Assembly (NCBI GenBank): GCA_964625865.1
Contig: CAZVEV010000050.1
Span: 1-28,529 of the forward strand
DNA: 28,529 bases
Source: CAZVEV01 sp964625865
GTDB taxonomy: Bacteria; Planctomycetota; Phycisphaerae; SM23-33
Reading direction: 5' to 3'
Positions 16,527-24,978 of this stretch are shown here, in pieces (position 1 is the first letter of the stretch; each line of letters starts with the position of its first letter). Position numbers and translations under genes: made by a program. The notes under the pieces were generated by a model that did no database searches, had not been told where the DNA came from, and worked only from the letters and a program-made list of their open reading frames with translations.

Positions 16527-17396
16527 CTACGTCCACCAGTCGTGCCAGTCGTCGCTCAGGTCGTAGGCGGTCTTGTGGGCGAGCATGGTCTTGTCGCACT
16601 CGCAGGTGCGTTCGACGGCGTCGGTGGCGGAGGCGACTTTGGATGCAATGTGGCCCATCGCCCCGACGGTGCCGGCCAGACGGTCCCCGTCAGACTGGGC
16701 GGTCAGCCCGCCGAACAGTCCGCCCGGGACGAACGGGCGGTGGCGGCTGCCCGTTTCGGCGTAGTTGACGATGTAGCAGAGGGCGACGTAGCACATCTCC
16801 AGTTCGCGGGCGAGAAAGACTTCCGGTGCGAAGGCGTGGGTGACGATCTCGGCCCCGATCGTGCTGAGCATTCGGACCTCGGCGGGCGTTTCGAGGCGTG
16901 GCCCCTGTCGGACGGCCGCCGTGCCCGCACCGTGATAGACGATCTTCATATCGTGGAGCACCTCGCCGCACAGACGTCTCAGTGAGGGACAGAACACCGG
17001 GAACTGTCGAAGGAACCCCAGGGGCAACTCGTCGAAAAACGTGTTGGCACGCTGCGTGGTCTGGTCGATCAGGTCGTTCAGGATCACCAGGTCGCCAACG
17101 GCCATGTTGTGCGTGATGGCCCCGCCGGGGCCCCAGCCGAGCACATGATGGACGCCCAGATCGCGCAAGGCATAGATGTTCGCACGGGTGTTGACCTTCA
17201 CGGGGGCGGTCTTCACGCCGGCCGGGCCGTAGCGGCACATCAGGTAGTAGCTCGTCTGGCCCTCGCTGACCAGGAACAGCTCGCCGCTGTCGCCGAACGG
17301 CGTGGTGCGCGAGCCGAGGTTCTCGCCCGCAATGCGCCCGGCGGCCCACTGGCGATGAATCTCTTCGCCCGCGATACAGGCAAGGGACGTTGGCAT
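16527..17396 (-). CDS. Purine nucleoside phosphorylase / MTAP-like protein
   Basis: 289 residues from ATG 17396, with AAGGA eight nt upstream, the normal length for this family; the frame continues upstream to 17591 without a better start. VNTRANIYALRDLGV (about 77-91), DLVILNDLIDQTTQR (about 107-121) and QGPRLETPAEVRML (about 168-181) are clear family II phosphorylase blocks. Trimeric enzymes of this family split purine nucleosides or methylthioadenosine with phosphate. Three points are odd: the usual GGSG phosphate loop at the N-terminus reads IAGEE, the RHG block reads RYG, and the SAVGSL block reads GPGGAI. The base-recognition site reads VNYAETG with Asn, which in the family favours 6-oxopurines over adenine. 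Activity may therefore be altered or lost. Confidence 0.75.
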   Translation of the reverse strand: MPTSLACIAGEEIHRQWAAGRIAGENLGSRTTPFGDSGELFLVSEGQTSYYLMCRYGPAGVKTAPVKVNTRANIYALRDLGVHHVLGWGPGGAITHNMAVGDLVILNDLIDQTTQRANTFFDELPLGFLRQFPVFCPSLRRLCGEVLHDMKIVYHGAGTAAVRQGPRLETPAEVRMLSTIGAEIVTHAFAPEVFLARELEMCYVALCYIVNYAETGSRHRPFVPGGLFGGLTAQSDGDRLAGTVGAMGHIASKVASATDAVERTCECDKTMLAHKTAYDLSDDWHDWWT

Positions 17397-17534
17397 GTGA
17401 AGAATCCTTTCCTCGTCGAACGGCATTGCGAATCCGGTCACGGCCCGAAGCGACGTGCTGCCGGCCATTATGTCGACGCGGAAAGACGATTGCAAGAGGG
17501 GCGTGATACGGCGCCGAAAGTAGCGGGGCAGCGG

Positions 17535-17608
17535 GTAGGGCGTGCAACTTGTTTGCACGCGGAACGCATGGACTGTCCGCCCCGCGTGCAACGAGTTGCA
17601 CGCCCTAC
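17535..17608. repeat. Family 5 palindromic repeat, inverted pair
   Basis: Left arm 17535-17562 has the hairpin CGTGCAA-CTTGT-TTGCACG. Right arm 17582-17608 has CGTGCAAC-GA-GTTGCACG. The outer words GTAGGGCGTGC and GCACGCCCTAC are reverse complements, so the arms are head to head. It starts 10 bp after the dciA stop codon. A single related arm lies at 23046-23081. Confidence 0.8.
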
Positions 17609-17618
17609 GAGAGGGGAA

Positions 17619-17999
17619 TCAGAACTCGTAGCGGGCGGCGCCGGTCAGGTCGACGGCGTAGAACTGGCCCGGCATGAGGCGGATCTTGTTCAGCGCGCCT
17701 TTGAAGCGGGCGCGGATTTCGCGTTCCACGCCCCCGGTCAGGAGCATCTGGAGCTGGTATCGATGGGCCGCCGAGTCCACCAGGACCGTCAGGACGCCGC
17801 GGTTGAAGCTCTCCAAGGCGGTGTGGTCGCGAATGGACCGGGGCAGGACCTCGTCCCAGATGGCTCCCAGGTCGCCCAGTTGGCGGACGCGCTTGGCCAG
17901 GACGCGCTTCATCAGCATCGTCAGGGGCTGGGCCACCGGGGCGTAGCGATCGTCGAACTGGCGCTGTTGCCAAATCGTTCGCAGTGTCGTGTCATCCAT
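17619..17999 (-). CDS. dciA: DUF721 / DciA-like replicative helicase loader
   Basis: 126 residues from ATG 17999. The core LGAIWDEVLPRSIRDHTALESFNRG is the DUF721 pattern: a Trp, an HT motif, and then a strand (VLTVLVDSAAHRYQLQML) followed by a helix (EIRARFKGALNKIRL). DUF721 proteins of the DciA type load or operate the replicative helicase DnaB in bacteria that lack DnaC or DnaI. The gene lies 166 bp downstream of dnaN on the same strand, as expected of a replication gene. No strong ribosome binding site was seen before 17999. The 18000-18165 gap holds a T-run at 18103-18109 but no convincing hairpin. Confidence 0.75.
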   Translation of the reverse strand: MDDTTLRTIWQQRQFDDRYAPVAQPLTMLMKRVLAKRVRQLGDLGAIWDEVLPRSIRDHTALESFNRGVLTVLVDSAAHRYQLQMLLTGGVEREIRARFKGALNKIRLMPGQFYAVDLTGAARYEF

Positions 18000-18165
18000 G
18001 ACCGTGTCTCGGTCCGAGTCCGTTTCGTTGCGCGGGCCTCGATCTTCGGGAGCCTACCACGTGCATCGCCGGAATCAACCGGAAAACTTCAGCGAAAATC
18101 AGTTTTTTTCTCGCGCGTGTTTCGGCGGCCGCCCGAACGGCGCCGCGCCGGTCTGCCCGGGGTGA

Positions 18166-19263
18166 TTACGTCAGGTCGACGGGCATCAGTACGTAGAGGA
18201 AATCGCTTCCCGCCTTCATCATCGCGGGCTTGTTCGCGGCGTTCATCTCGATGGCAATCTCGTCGGTGTCGACGACGCGAAGGGCATCGAGCAGGAACGC
18301 CGGGTTAAACGCGATGCTCATCGCCTCGCCGTCGAAGGCCACCGGACACGTCACTTCGGCCTCGCCGGTTTCCGGGGCGCGGCTGGTCAGCGTGGCCGTG
18401 CCTCCGTCGAAGCTCAGGCGCACGCCGCGGCTGTCCTCGTTGGTCAGCAGGGCCGCCTGGCGGACGCGGTGCTCGAACTCGGTGGTGTTGATCGTCGCGC
18501 GGCGCCCGCAGTCCTTGGGAATCACGTCCTCATACTTCGGGAAGTTGCCCTGCACCAGCGAACTGACCAGCACGGCGCGGGCGGACTGGACCATGATCTG
18601 CGTCTCGGCGACCTTGACGCGGAGCACCTCGTCGCCGGCCCCGCAGACCCGCGTGATCAGCCCCATCAGCTTGGCCGGCACGATCGCGGTCACGTCGCGC
18701 GCCGCGGCGGTCTTCAGCGAGCCCTTGGCCTGGGCCAGGCGATGCCCGTCCGTGGCGACCAGTTGCAGTTTCTTGCCCGTCGCCTCCCACAACACGCCGG
18801 AGATGGCGTAATGGCTGTGGGCCTTGGCGGTGGCGAACAGCGTGCGGGCGATCATCTGCGACAGCGCGGCGGCGGGCATCTCGAAGTCCGCGTCCTCGCC
18901 GAACTCGCCCACCGGCGGGTACTCGCCCGGATCGAAACTGTAGATCTTAAAGTGGCTGCCCGCCCCGCGAACGTGGGCGGCGTCCTTCTCGGTCTCTATC
19001 GTCAGGCTCTCGGCCCCGGATTCGCGAACGATCCCCGTCAGTCGGGCCGCCGGAATCAGCGCCTCGCCCTCTTCCTCGATCTGGACGGCCGTCAGAGTGT
19101 AGCGGCAGCCCGCCTCGAGGTCCGTCGCCAGCAGTGTCAGCGTCTTGTCCTTGGCGACCAGCTTGATGCATTGCAGCACGGGCTTGGGCGTTCGGGTCGC
19201 GATGATGCTGCCCGCGACCGTCAGCGCCTCTTGCAGGGCGGCCGTCTGTGCAATCACCTTCAT
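18166..19263 (-). CDS. dnaN: DNA polymerase III beta subunit (sliding clamp)
   Basis: 365 residues, the usual clamp length, from ATG 19263 with AGGA eight nt upstream. The start MKVIAQTAALQEALTVAGSI and the block TPKPVLQCIKLVAKD (about 26-40) are typical of the first domain. LFATAKAHSHYAISGVLWE (domain 2) and VATDGHRLAQAKG are the conserved clamp motifs, and the protein ends KAGSDFLYVLMPVDLT, the usual C-terminal strand (MPVRL-like). The ring tethers DNA polymerase III to DNA. dnaA, recF and gyrB do not flank the gene; dciA follows on the same strand and a divergent SDR gene lies upstream. Confidence 0.96.
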   Translation of the reverse strand: MKVIAQTAALQEALTVAGSIIATRTPKPVLQCIKLVAKDKTLTLLATDLEAGCRYTLTAVQIEEEGEALIPAARLTGIVRESGAESLTIETEKDAAHVRGAGSHFKIYSFDPGEYPPVGEFGEDADFEMPAAALSQMIARTLFATAKAHSHYAISGVLWEATGKKLQLVATDGHRLAQAKGSLKTAAARDVTAIVPAKLMGLITRVCGAGDEVLRVKVAETQIMVQSARAVLVSSLVQGNFPKYEDVIPKDCGRRATINTTEFEHRVRQAALLTNEDSRGVRLSFDGGTATLTSRAPETGEAEVTCPVAFDGEAMSIAFNPAFLLDALRVVDTDEIAIEMNAANKPAMMKAGSDFLYVLMPVDLT

Positions 19264-19319
19264 GATCTGATCCTTTCTCACATGCCCGCCCTATGCGGGC
19301 CATCGTCCGTGAAGAGTAT

Positions 19320-19348
19320 CTTATACGCACCGCCGTCGCCCCATGCAA
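19320..19348 (-). promoter_or_regulatory. dnaN: Candidate promoter of dnaN
   Basis: On the minus strand TTGCAT (19343-19348), a 17-nt spacer and TATAAG (19320-19325) lie about 57 nt before the dnaN ATG. No DnaA-box cluster (TTATCCACA-like) was seen in 19264-19448. Confidence 0.5.
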
Positions 19349-19385
19349 GGGCTTGAGCGCCATTTCTCCCTCGGGGGGGGCAGAT

Positions 19386-19414
19386 TTGACACCGCGGGGC
19401 GGCCGGGACATAAT
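19386..19414 (+). promoter_or_regulatory. Candidate promoter of the SDR gene
   Basis: TTGACA (19386-19391), a 17-nt spacer and CATAAT (19409-19414), a close match to the sigma-70 consensus, with the start codon 35 nt further on. It is divergent from the dnaN promoter, with the two -35 boxes about 38 bp apart. Confidence 0.6.
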
Positions 19415-19448
19415 CTCGCCGTGACAGTCCCAACGTAAGGATGGTGAA

Positions 19449-20216
19449 ATGAGTCAACCGCCTGTGGCAATGGTAACCGGCGCGGGGCGAGGCATCGGGG
19501 CCGCGATTGCAGTCGAACTGGCCCGCCAAGGACATGACCTCGCCGTCCTGGACGTGATCGACGCGGGACAGACGGTTGCGGCGATCGAGGAAGCCGGCAG
19601 TCGGGCCCTTGCGCTAACCGCTGACGTGACCAGCGCATCGGACCGCGCCGAGGCGCTGGCCGCAGCCGAGGCCCAACTGGGCCGACTCGACGTGCTGGTC
19701 AACAACGCCGGCGTGGCGCCCAACGTGCGGGCGGACATCCTCGACGCCGGCGAGGACAGCTACGATCGCGTGATGGGCATCAATCTCAAGGGCCCGTACT
19801 TCCTGACCCAGGCGGCCGCCCGGTGGATGATCCGGCAACGCCAGCAGGATGCCGAAAAGTGGATGTGCATCGTCAACATCTCGTCGATCAGCGCCTACAC
19901 GGCCAGCCCTTCGCGAGGGGAGTACTGCCTGTCCAAGGCAGGGGTGTCGATGGCGAGCAAGCTGTGGGCGGCAAGGCTGGCCGAGTTCGGCATCGGCGTG
20001 TACGAGATCCGTCCCGGCGTGATCGCCACCGACATGACCGCCGCGGTCAAGGACAAGTACGACACGCTCATCGCCGACGGCCTGACGCCGATCAGGCGTT
20101 GGGGCAAACCCGAAGACATCGCCACCGCCGTCGCCGCCTGCGCCCGAGGCGATCTGAAGTTCTCGACGGCGCAAGTCATCGATGTCGACGGCGGATTTCA
20201 TCTGCGAACCTTGTGA
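19449..20216 (+). CDS. Short-chain dehydrogenase/reductase (SDR)
   Basis: 255 residues, classical SDR size, from ATG 19449 with AAGGA seven nt upstream. The Rossmann glycine motif TGAGRGIG lies at 10-17, NNAG at 85-88, the catalytic Ser in VNISSISAY at about 145-146, and Tyr159 and Lys163 in YCLSK. RPGVIATDM and the C-terminal DVDGGFHLRTL are also typical. Asp35 at the end of the second strand (LAVLDVID) points to NAD rather than NADP. Annotators often call such proteins 3-ketoacyl-ACP reductase, but the FAD oxidoreductase that follows on the same strand suggests a catabolic pair acting on a sugar or polyol, which is inference. Confidence 0.88.
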   Translation: MSQPPVAMVTGAGRGIGAAIAVELARQGHDLAVLDVIDAGQTVAAIEEAGSRALALTADVTSASDRAEALAAAEAQLGRLDVLVNNAGVAPNVRADILDAGEDSYDRVMGINLKGPYFLTQAAARWMIRQRQQDAEKWMCIVNISSISAYTASPSRGEYCLSKAGVSMASKLWAARLAEFGIGVYEIRPGVIATDMTAAVKDKYDTLIADGLTPIRRWGKPEDIATAVAACARGDLKFSTAQVIDVDGGFHLRTL

Positions 20217-20253
20217 TTCTCGTAGATTACGTCTTCCCGCGCCGCACGGGACG

Positions 20254-20289
20254 TTTAGCGGCGGGGCAACGCCCCGCGCTCGTCGTTCG
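20254..20289 (+). repeat. Family 2 palindromic repeat, single arm
   Basis: TTTAGCGG, then the hairpin CGGGGC-AAC-GCCCCG, then CTCGTCGTTCG. It nearly matches 53-86. It lies in the 139-bp gap between the SDR and FAD oxidoreductase genes, without an inverted partner. Confidence 0.7.
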
Positions 20290-20355
20290 ACAGCGCAGGA
20301 TGGCGCCGGCGAACAAGACAATTGAAGATCGAGAATTGAAAACAGGATCCCATCG

Positions 20356-22404
20356 ATGCAACGTGACACGCTGATGATAGACGGACTTGAGATCCCGGTG
20401 ACCCGTGTGAATACCGTTATCGTGGGCGCCGGCGCCGCGGGGATGAACTGTGCGACGCAACTGGTGAACTTCTGGCGGGCGCGGGGGGTGGCGGATCCGC
20501 AGGAGAAGGTCGTTGTCGTCACGGGCGGCCTGCCGCTGGGCGCCTCGCGGATGAGCGGGTCGGACAAGCAGACGTACTACAAGATGGGCACGAGTCCGCG
20601 CGTGCCCGACACGGCGGCTGAGTTTGCAGAGGCCCTGACCGCCTTCGGATGCTGCAACGGCGACAACGCGCTGATCGAGGGCATCTGCTCGCTGCGGGGG
20701 TTTTACAACCTCGTCGACGCCGGCGTGCCGTTCCCGCACGATCCGACCGGGGCGTTCATCGGTTACAAGACCGACCACGATCCGTACGAACGTGCAACGT
20801 CGGCCGGGCCCAAGACGTCGAAGTTCATGAGCGAGTGCCTCCAGGCCCGCCTCCAGCGGGACGGCGTGACGATCGTCGACAAGCATCCCGTACTCAGGCT
20901 GATTACGACGGGGCATGGTGACGGACGGCGGATCGTCGCGGCGCTCTGCGCGGACATGGCCCGGGCGACCGAGGACGATCCGGGGCTGGCGCTGTTCGTG
21001 GCCGAAAACTGGGTCCTCGCCGCCGGCGGCCCGGGCGAGATTTACCAGACCACCGTCTACCCGCGAGGCCAGTACGGTCTGCACGGTGCGGCCCTGCTGG
21101 CCGGGCTCGATGCCTGCAACCTCACCGAGAGCCAGTTCGGCCTGGCCAGCATCTCCTTCCGCTGGAACGTCTCGGGCACGTACATGCAGGTGGTCCCCCG
21201 GATCTACTCCACCGACGCCGACGGCGGCGACGAGCGTGAGTTCCTGACCGAATACTTCGACGACATGCCCGCCCTCGCGACGAACATCTTCCTGAAGGGT
21301 TACCAGTGGCCCTTCGACGCCCAGCGGATCACGGGGCACCAGTCGTCGCTGATCGACATGGCCGTCCACGTCGAGACGGTGGTTCGCGGGCGGCGGGTAT
21401 GGATGGACTTCCAGGCCAATCCCGTCGGGGCTGACCGGTGGGACGCATTCGACATCGACGCCCTGGGCGACGAGGCCCTGGACTACCTCCGCAAGACCGG
21501 TGCGACCCAGGCGACGCCCATCGAGCGGCTGGTGCACATGAATCAGCCCGCCATCGACATCTACGCCGAAAACGGCATCGACCTGCACGCCGAGCCGCTG
21601 GAGATCGCGGTGTGCGCGCAACATATGAACGGCGGATTCGCGGTCGACGCGTGGTGGCAGAGCACGGTGGAAGGAACGTTTGTGATCGGCGAGATGGCGG
21701 GCACGCACGGGGTCAAACGCCCGGGTGGATCGGCGCTGAACGCGGGGCAGGTCGGCGCGATGCGGGCGGCGGAATACATAGCCCACGTTCGTCCCGACGG
21801 CGAGGCGCTGGAACCGGCGGGGGAGGTCCTGGACGCGATCAGTGCGGCGATTGGCGAGGTCCGCGACGTGCTTTCTCGCGGGGCCGACGCCGCCGAAACG
21901 CCCGCCGAGGCCATCGAGCAGATCGGGCGACGCATGACGGCTTGCGGGGCTCACCTCCGCAGCGACGCCGGGGCGGCGAGCGCCCTGGCCGACGCGCTGG
22001 ACCAGTATAGACGGATATCAGCCGACGGCCTGAAGGTCGACTCGGCCCGTCAACTGTCAGCCGCCGTGCGGACCCGGCAGCAGTGTCTGACCCACGTCGC
22101 CATCCTCCGCGCGATCTGCGCGATGTTCGAGCGCGGCGTGGGCAGCAGGGGCAGTCACTGCATCCTGGCCGACGACGGGGTGGAGATGCACCCGGCGCTT
22201 GTAGACCCAGCCTCCGGCTCGCCTTACCGTTTCCGGCCGGAGAACGAGGCCCTTCGCGATGAGATTCTGACCGTCCGCCACGATGCGGCCGCGCCCGACT
22301 TGTTCGACGTTCGCTGCGACGCGCCCCGCCCCGTACCCGATCGCCAGGTCGCCTTCGAACCCGCCTGGGCCGAGTTTCGTGAAGGGCGGATATTCGAGAC
22401 GTGA
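20356..22404 (+). CDS. FAD-dependent oxidoreductase, succinate dehydrogenase/L-aspartate oxidase-like
   Basis: 682 residues from ATG 20356, with AGGA eight nt upstream. The dinucleotide-binding motif VIVGAGAAGMNCA lies at 21-33. NWVLAAGGPGEIY (about 218-230) and GTYMQVVPRI (about 275) are FAD-domain landmarks, and CAQHMNGGFAVDAWWQSTVEGTF with GEMAGTHGVKRPGGSALN (about 418-462) matches the conserved end of the flavoprotein fold in fumarate reductase/succinate dehydrogenase-like enzymes. A long helical C-terminal part (about 490-650) follows, as in the larger members. No Fe-S or membrane subunit is adjacent and no signal peptide is present, so it is probably a soluble cytoplasmic enzyme. Likely partner is the SDR gene upstream; substrate unknown. 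Confidence 0.8.
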   Translation: MQRDTLMIDGLEIPVTRVNTVIVGAGAAGMNCATQLVNFWRARGVADPQEKVVVVTGGLPLGASRMSGSDKQTYYKMGTSPRVPDTAAEFAEALTAFGCCNGDNALIEGICSLRGFYNLVDAGVPFPHDPTGAFIGYKTDHDPYERATSAGPKTSKFMSECLQARLQRDGVTIVDKHPVLRLITTGHGDGRRIVAALCADMARATEDDPGLALFVAENWVLAAGGPGEIYQTTVYPRGQYGLHGAALLAGLDACNLTESQFGLASISFRWNVSGTYMQVVPRIYSTDADGGDEREFLTEYFDDMPALATNIFLKGYQWPFDAQRITGHQSSLIDMAVHVETVVRGRRVWMDFQANPVGADRWDAFDIDALGDEALDYLRKTGATQATPIERLVHMNQPAIDIYAENGIDLHAEPLEIAVCAQHMNGGFAVDAWWQSTVEGTFVIGEMAGTHGVKRPGGSALNAGQVGAMRAAEYIAHVRPDGEALEPAGEVLDAISAAIGEVRDVLSRGADAAETPAEAIEQIGRRMTACGAHLRSDAGAASALADALDQYRRISADGLKVDSARQLSAAVRTRQQCLTHVAILRAICAMFERGVGSRGSHCILADDGVEMHPALVDPASGSPYRFRPENEALRDEILTVRHDAAAPDLFDVRCDAPRPVPDRQVAFEPAWAEFREGRIFET

Positions 22405-22530
22405 CGAAGCCCGACCATTTTTCCCTTCACTCCGGGGACGCAGGCCGTATCGTATATTACCTCATGGACGAGTGTTGCCCGGCGCGGGGTCGGGCGGCCG
22501 GGATGGCAGGACCAGATGAAAGGTAAGGAC

Positions 22531-22908
22531 ATGAAGACAACGGCGTTGACGTTGGTGGTGGCAGCCCTGGCACTGATGGTCGTCGGGTGCGAGCAGCGCG
22601 GGACGGACTTTACGATCATCTCGACGAGAAACGTCGACCTGTCACGCGCGGGAACGTTCAAGAGAGGTCCCGTGCGCGTTCGCGGCGATGACCAGATTCC
22701 GATCTTCATCTTCAAGTTCAGGCAGGATCACGACCTGGAGGTCGCCATAGACGAGGCCCTGGACAAGACGCCCGGCTCGGTCGCGTTGGCTGACGGCGTG
22801 ATCAAGAGGCGGCAATGGTGGTTCATCTTCGGCGAGGACACGCTGATTATCGAAGGGACGCCGCTGATCGATCCTCAGGTGATGGACGCGCCGGACACGT
22901 TCGAGTAG
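22531..22908 (+). CDS. Small lipoprotein of unknown function
   Basis: 125 residues from ATG 22531, with AAAGG seven nt upstream; ATG 22516, five codons earlier, is equally possible. The N-terminus KTTALTLVVAALALMVVGC is a lipoprotein signal, with lipobox VVGC and the acylated Cys near residue 20. The mature part has ISTRNVDLSRAGTFKRG, then IFIFKFRQDHDLEVAIDEALDKT, GSVALADGVIKRRQWWF and LIIEGTPLID. This pattern resembles a widespread but uncharacterised family of small bacterial lipoproteins with 'STKNVDLSR' and 'EGTPL' blocks, recalled from memory. It is convergent with the REC-PP2C-STAS gene. Confidence 0.75.
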   Translation: MKTTALTLVVAALALMVVGCEQRGTDFTIISTRNVDLSRAGTFKRGPVRVRGDDQIPIFIFKFRQDHDLEVAIDEALDKTPGSVALADGVIKRRQWWFIFGEDTLIIEGTPLIDPQVMDAPDTFE

Positions 22909-22948
22909 TTCGCAGGCGATCGCGCAGACAGCGCGTCACTTTTTTACG

Positions 22949-23027
22949 CTTAGCGGTCGGGCAACGCCCGACGTTCGCCGGTATTCGCCACCGAACCATG
23001 AACGCGGGGCGTTGCCCCGCCGCTAAA
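22949..23027. repeat. Family 2 palindromic repeat, inverted pair between convergent genes
   Basis: Left arm 22949-22977 (stem TCGGGC/GCCCGA) and right arm 22992-23027 (stem CGGGGC/GCCCCG) are head to head, with only 14 bp between them. Outer words are CTTAGCGG and CCGCTAAA. The stems differ between the arms but each is self-complementary. Confidence 0.75.
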
Positions 23028-23045
23028 CAGACCAAACCAAACAGC

Positions 23046-23081
23046 AGGGCGTGCACCGCAACACGTTGCGCGCCCCGCGTG
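23046..23081. repeat. Family 5 palindromic repeat, single arm
   Basis: AGGGCGTGCACCGCAACACG followed by TTGCGCGCCCCGCG resembles one arm of the 17535-17608 element, with an imperfect stem. It ends 2 bp before the stop codon of the minus-strand gene at 23083. Confidence 0.5.
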
Positions 23082-23082
23082 T

Positions 23083-24906
23083 TTACGCGTCGTTCTGTTT
23101 TGCTTCGATCTGCGCCAGTTCCTTCTCGAGGCCCTCGATCAGCGCGAGGAACTCCTGGCGGTTGGCTTCGCTCAGCGACGCCAGGGCGCGGTGGGCCTCG
23201 AGGACCTGTACGTGACTTCGCAGGGCGGTCTGGCCGGCGGTCTGCAGGGGGGCCATCGCGCCGGGCAGGGGCGCCGCGTCGGGGGTGACCGCGTCGATGA
23301 CGCGGGACATTCCGAGTTCCTCGAACAGCGCCCCCACCCCAGGCAGGACGCCCTGGATCCGCACCGTCACGTCGTAGTCAGTCCCGTGGTCCACCACGTC
23401 CTGGATCGTGCCCAGGAACGTGCTGTCCAGATGCGTGCACAGGGTCAGGTCCAGCGTCAGGTCCCTTCCGGCCGCCATGCCGGTCTCGCACGTATCGTGG
23501 AAGGCCGCGCAGTGTGTCCAGCCGGCCTGCCCGGAGACGCTCACCACATCGCCCCGGCCCGACGTGCCGATCAGGACTTCGGCCTTCGGGGTCGAGACGA
23601 CGGCCTGCCCTGCCGGCAGGGGCTCGGGCTGGCCGTTGTCGAGGCATGACTCGTCGTCGGACGCCGAGAGCATCAGCAGGGTGATGTCGTCTTCCTGGTC
23701 GCCCCCGCCGCGCCGCCGCTGGGCGTCGTCCAGCAGATCGTGCAGGAATCGCTGTCCCCCGCCGGTCGCGCCGGCCAGGCGGCGAGCAATTGCCTCGCTG
23801 GTCAGGGCGCTGTCGATCCGGGGGGCGTGGCAGAGCCCGTCGGTGTACATCAGCAGGCGGTCGCCGGCGCTAAAGGGCAGGCGTTTCTGTGCGAAGCGGG
23901 CCTCGTCGGTCAGCCCCAGGGCCGGACCGGTGTGGTAGATCATCTCCGTCGTGCCGTCGGCGCGGCAGAGGACAAGCGGCGGATGACCGGCCGACGCGAC
24001 GACAATCTCGCCGGCGCGGATGTCCAGGAGGCCGTAGGCGGCCGTGACGAACAGGCCCGGCGCGGAACACTCGTCTCGCAGCGCGGTGTTCAGCATGGCC
24101 AGTGCGTCGGCCGGCGCGTTGGCGCGGTAGTCGTGGTCCATCATGGCCAGGCGATGCTTGAACAGGACCGAGAGCATCGCCGCGCTGACGCCATGCCCGG
24201 CCGCGTCGGCAACGTAGGCGGCTACCGTGCCGGCCCCCGTGCCGATGACCGCAACGTCGTACAGATCGCCTCCGACGTTCAGGCTGGGGCGGTAGACCGC
24301 GTCGACGGCCAGTCCGTTCACCGCGGGGGCCCGACGAGGCAGCAGGGCCCGTTGGATCAGTTCGGCCCGCCGCAGGTCGGATTCGATGACCCCCGCCTGG
24401 TCGCAGAGGATTCGGCAAGCCTCCTTCAGGCGCGCCACCTGCCGGCGCAGACGCACGTTGCCCTCCTCGATGCTCTCGTGCAGCCGCTTCTGCTCGGCGG
24501 CCAGGCGCTGACTGTGAAGGGCGTTGCGAACGGAGATCAGCAGCGGGTTCATCGTCAGCAGCGGCTTGGTGATGAAGTCGAAGGCCCCCAGTTGCACCGC
24601 GCGGACGGCGTCGTCGAACGTCCCGTGACCGGTCAGGATGATCCACGCCAGGTCCGGGGCGTGGGAATGGCCCCACTGCATCAACTCGAGTCCCGTCAGG
24701 GCGGGCATGCTCAGGTCGGTGACCACCAGGTCCAGGGGCGCCGACTCGATGATCGCCTTGGCCTCCGCCCCGTTGGCGGCCTCGAAGACCTCGTAGTCCG
24801 CGGCGCGTTCGAGTACCGTCACCAGCAGTTCGCGCACGGCATGGTCGTCATCGACGACGAGGATCCTGGGCGCCGCGGCTCCCGCGTCCTGTTCGGTTGG
24901 TTCCAT
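23083..24906 (-). CDS. Response regulator with SpoIIE-type PP2C phosphatase and STAS domain
   Basis: 607 residues from ATG 24906, with GGAG seven nt upstream; upstream in-frame extension to 25179 runs through the repeat and promoter. REC domain 14-130: acidic pocket DDD (19-21), phosphoacceptor Asp64 in VVTDLSMP, Thr92 and Lys114. A helical linker (about 135-185) leads to the PP2C/SpoIIE domain (about 190-415) with metal-binding GGDLYD (212-217), DAAGHG (234-239), TDGL (355-358) and DDITL (406-410). A STAS domain follows (about 450-540), where Ser495 in LDSTFL is the residue usually phosphorylated by an anti-sigma kinase. The C-terminal helix (570-607) may be a coiled coil. This unites an RsbU-like phosphatase and an RsbV-like antagonist in one chain, controlled by phosphorelay. 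The GAF histidine kinase gene is divergent, 326 bp away, and is the likely phosphodonor. Confidence 0.9.
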   Translation of the reverse strand: MEPTEQDAGAAAPRILVVDDDHAVRELLVTVLERAADYEVFEAANGAEAKAIIESAPLDLVVTDLSMPALTGLELMQWGHSHAPDLAWIILTGHGTFDDAVRAVQLGAFDFITKPLLTMNPLLISVRNALHSQRLAAEQKRLHESIEEGNVRLRRQVARLKEACRILCDQAGVIESDLRRAELIQRALLPRRAPAVNGLAVDAVYRPSLNVGGDLYDVAVIGTGAGTVAAYVADAAGHGVSAAMLSVLFKHRLAMMDHDYRANAPADALAMLNTALRDECSAPGLFVTAAYGLLDIRAGEIVVASAGHPPLVLCRADGTTEMIYHTGPALGLTDEARFAQKRLPFSAGDRLLMYTDGLCHAPRIDSALTSEAIARRLAGATGGGQRFLHDLLDDAQRRRGGGDQEDDITLLMLSASDDESCLDNGQPEPLPAGQAVVSTPKAEVLIGTSGRGDVVSVSGQAGWTHCAAFHDTCETGMAAGRDLTLDLTLCTHLDSTFLGTIQDVVDHGTDYDVTVRIQGVLPGVGALFEELGMSRVIDAVTPDAAPLPGAMAPLQTAGQTALRSHVQVLEAHRALASLSEANRQEFLALIEGLEKELAQIEAKQNDA

Positions 24907-24978
24907 CAATGCACTCCACCGCGTGCCAGAGGGCCTGCGTCGGCGTATCACCGTTCCGCACGCCGCCTGACCCGCGTC

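Noticed and set aside
18060..18120. Terminator at the T-run after dnaN
   Set aside because: The T-run reads on the plus strand, where no gene ends, and no stable hairpin precedes it.
19264..19448. Replication origin beside dnaN
   Set aside because: No cluster of DnaA boxes or AT-rich unwinding region was seen, and dnaA is absent.
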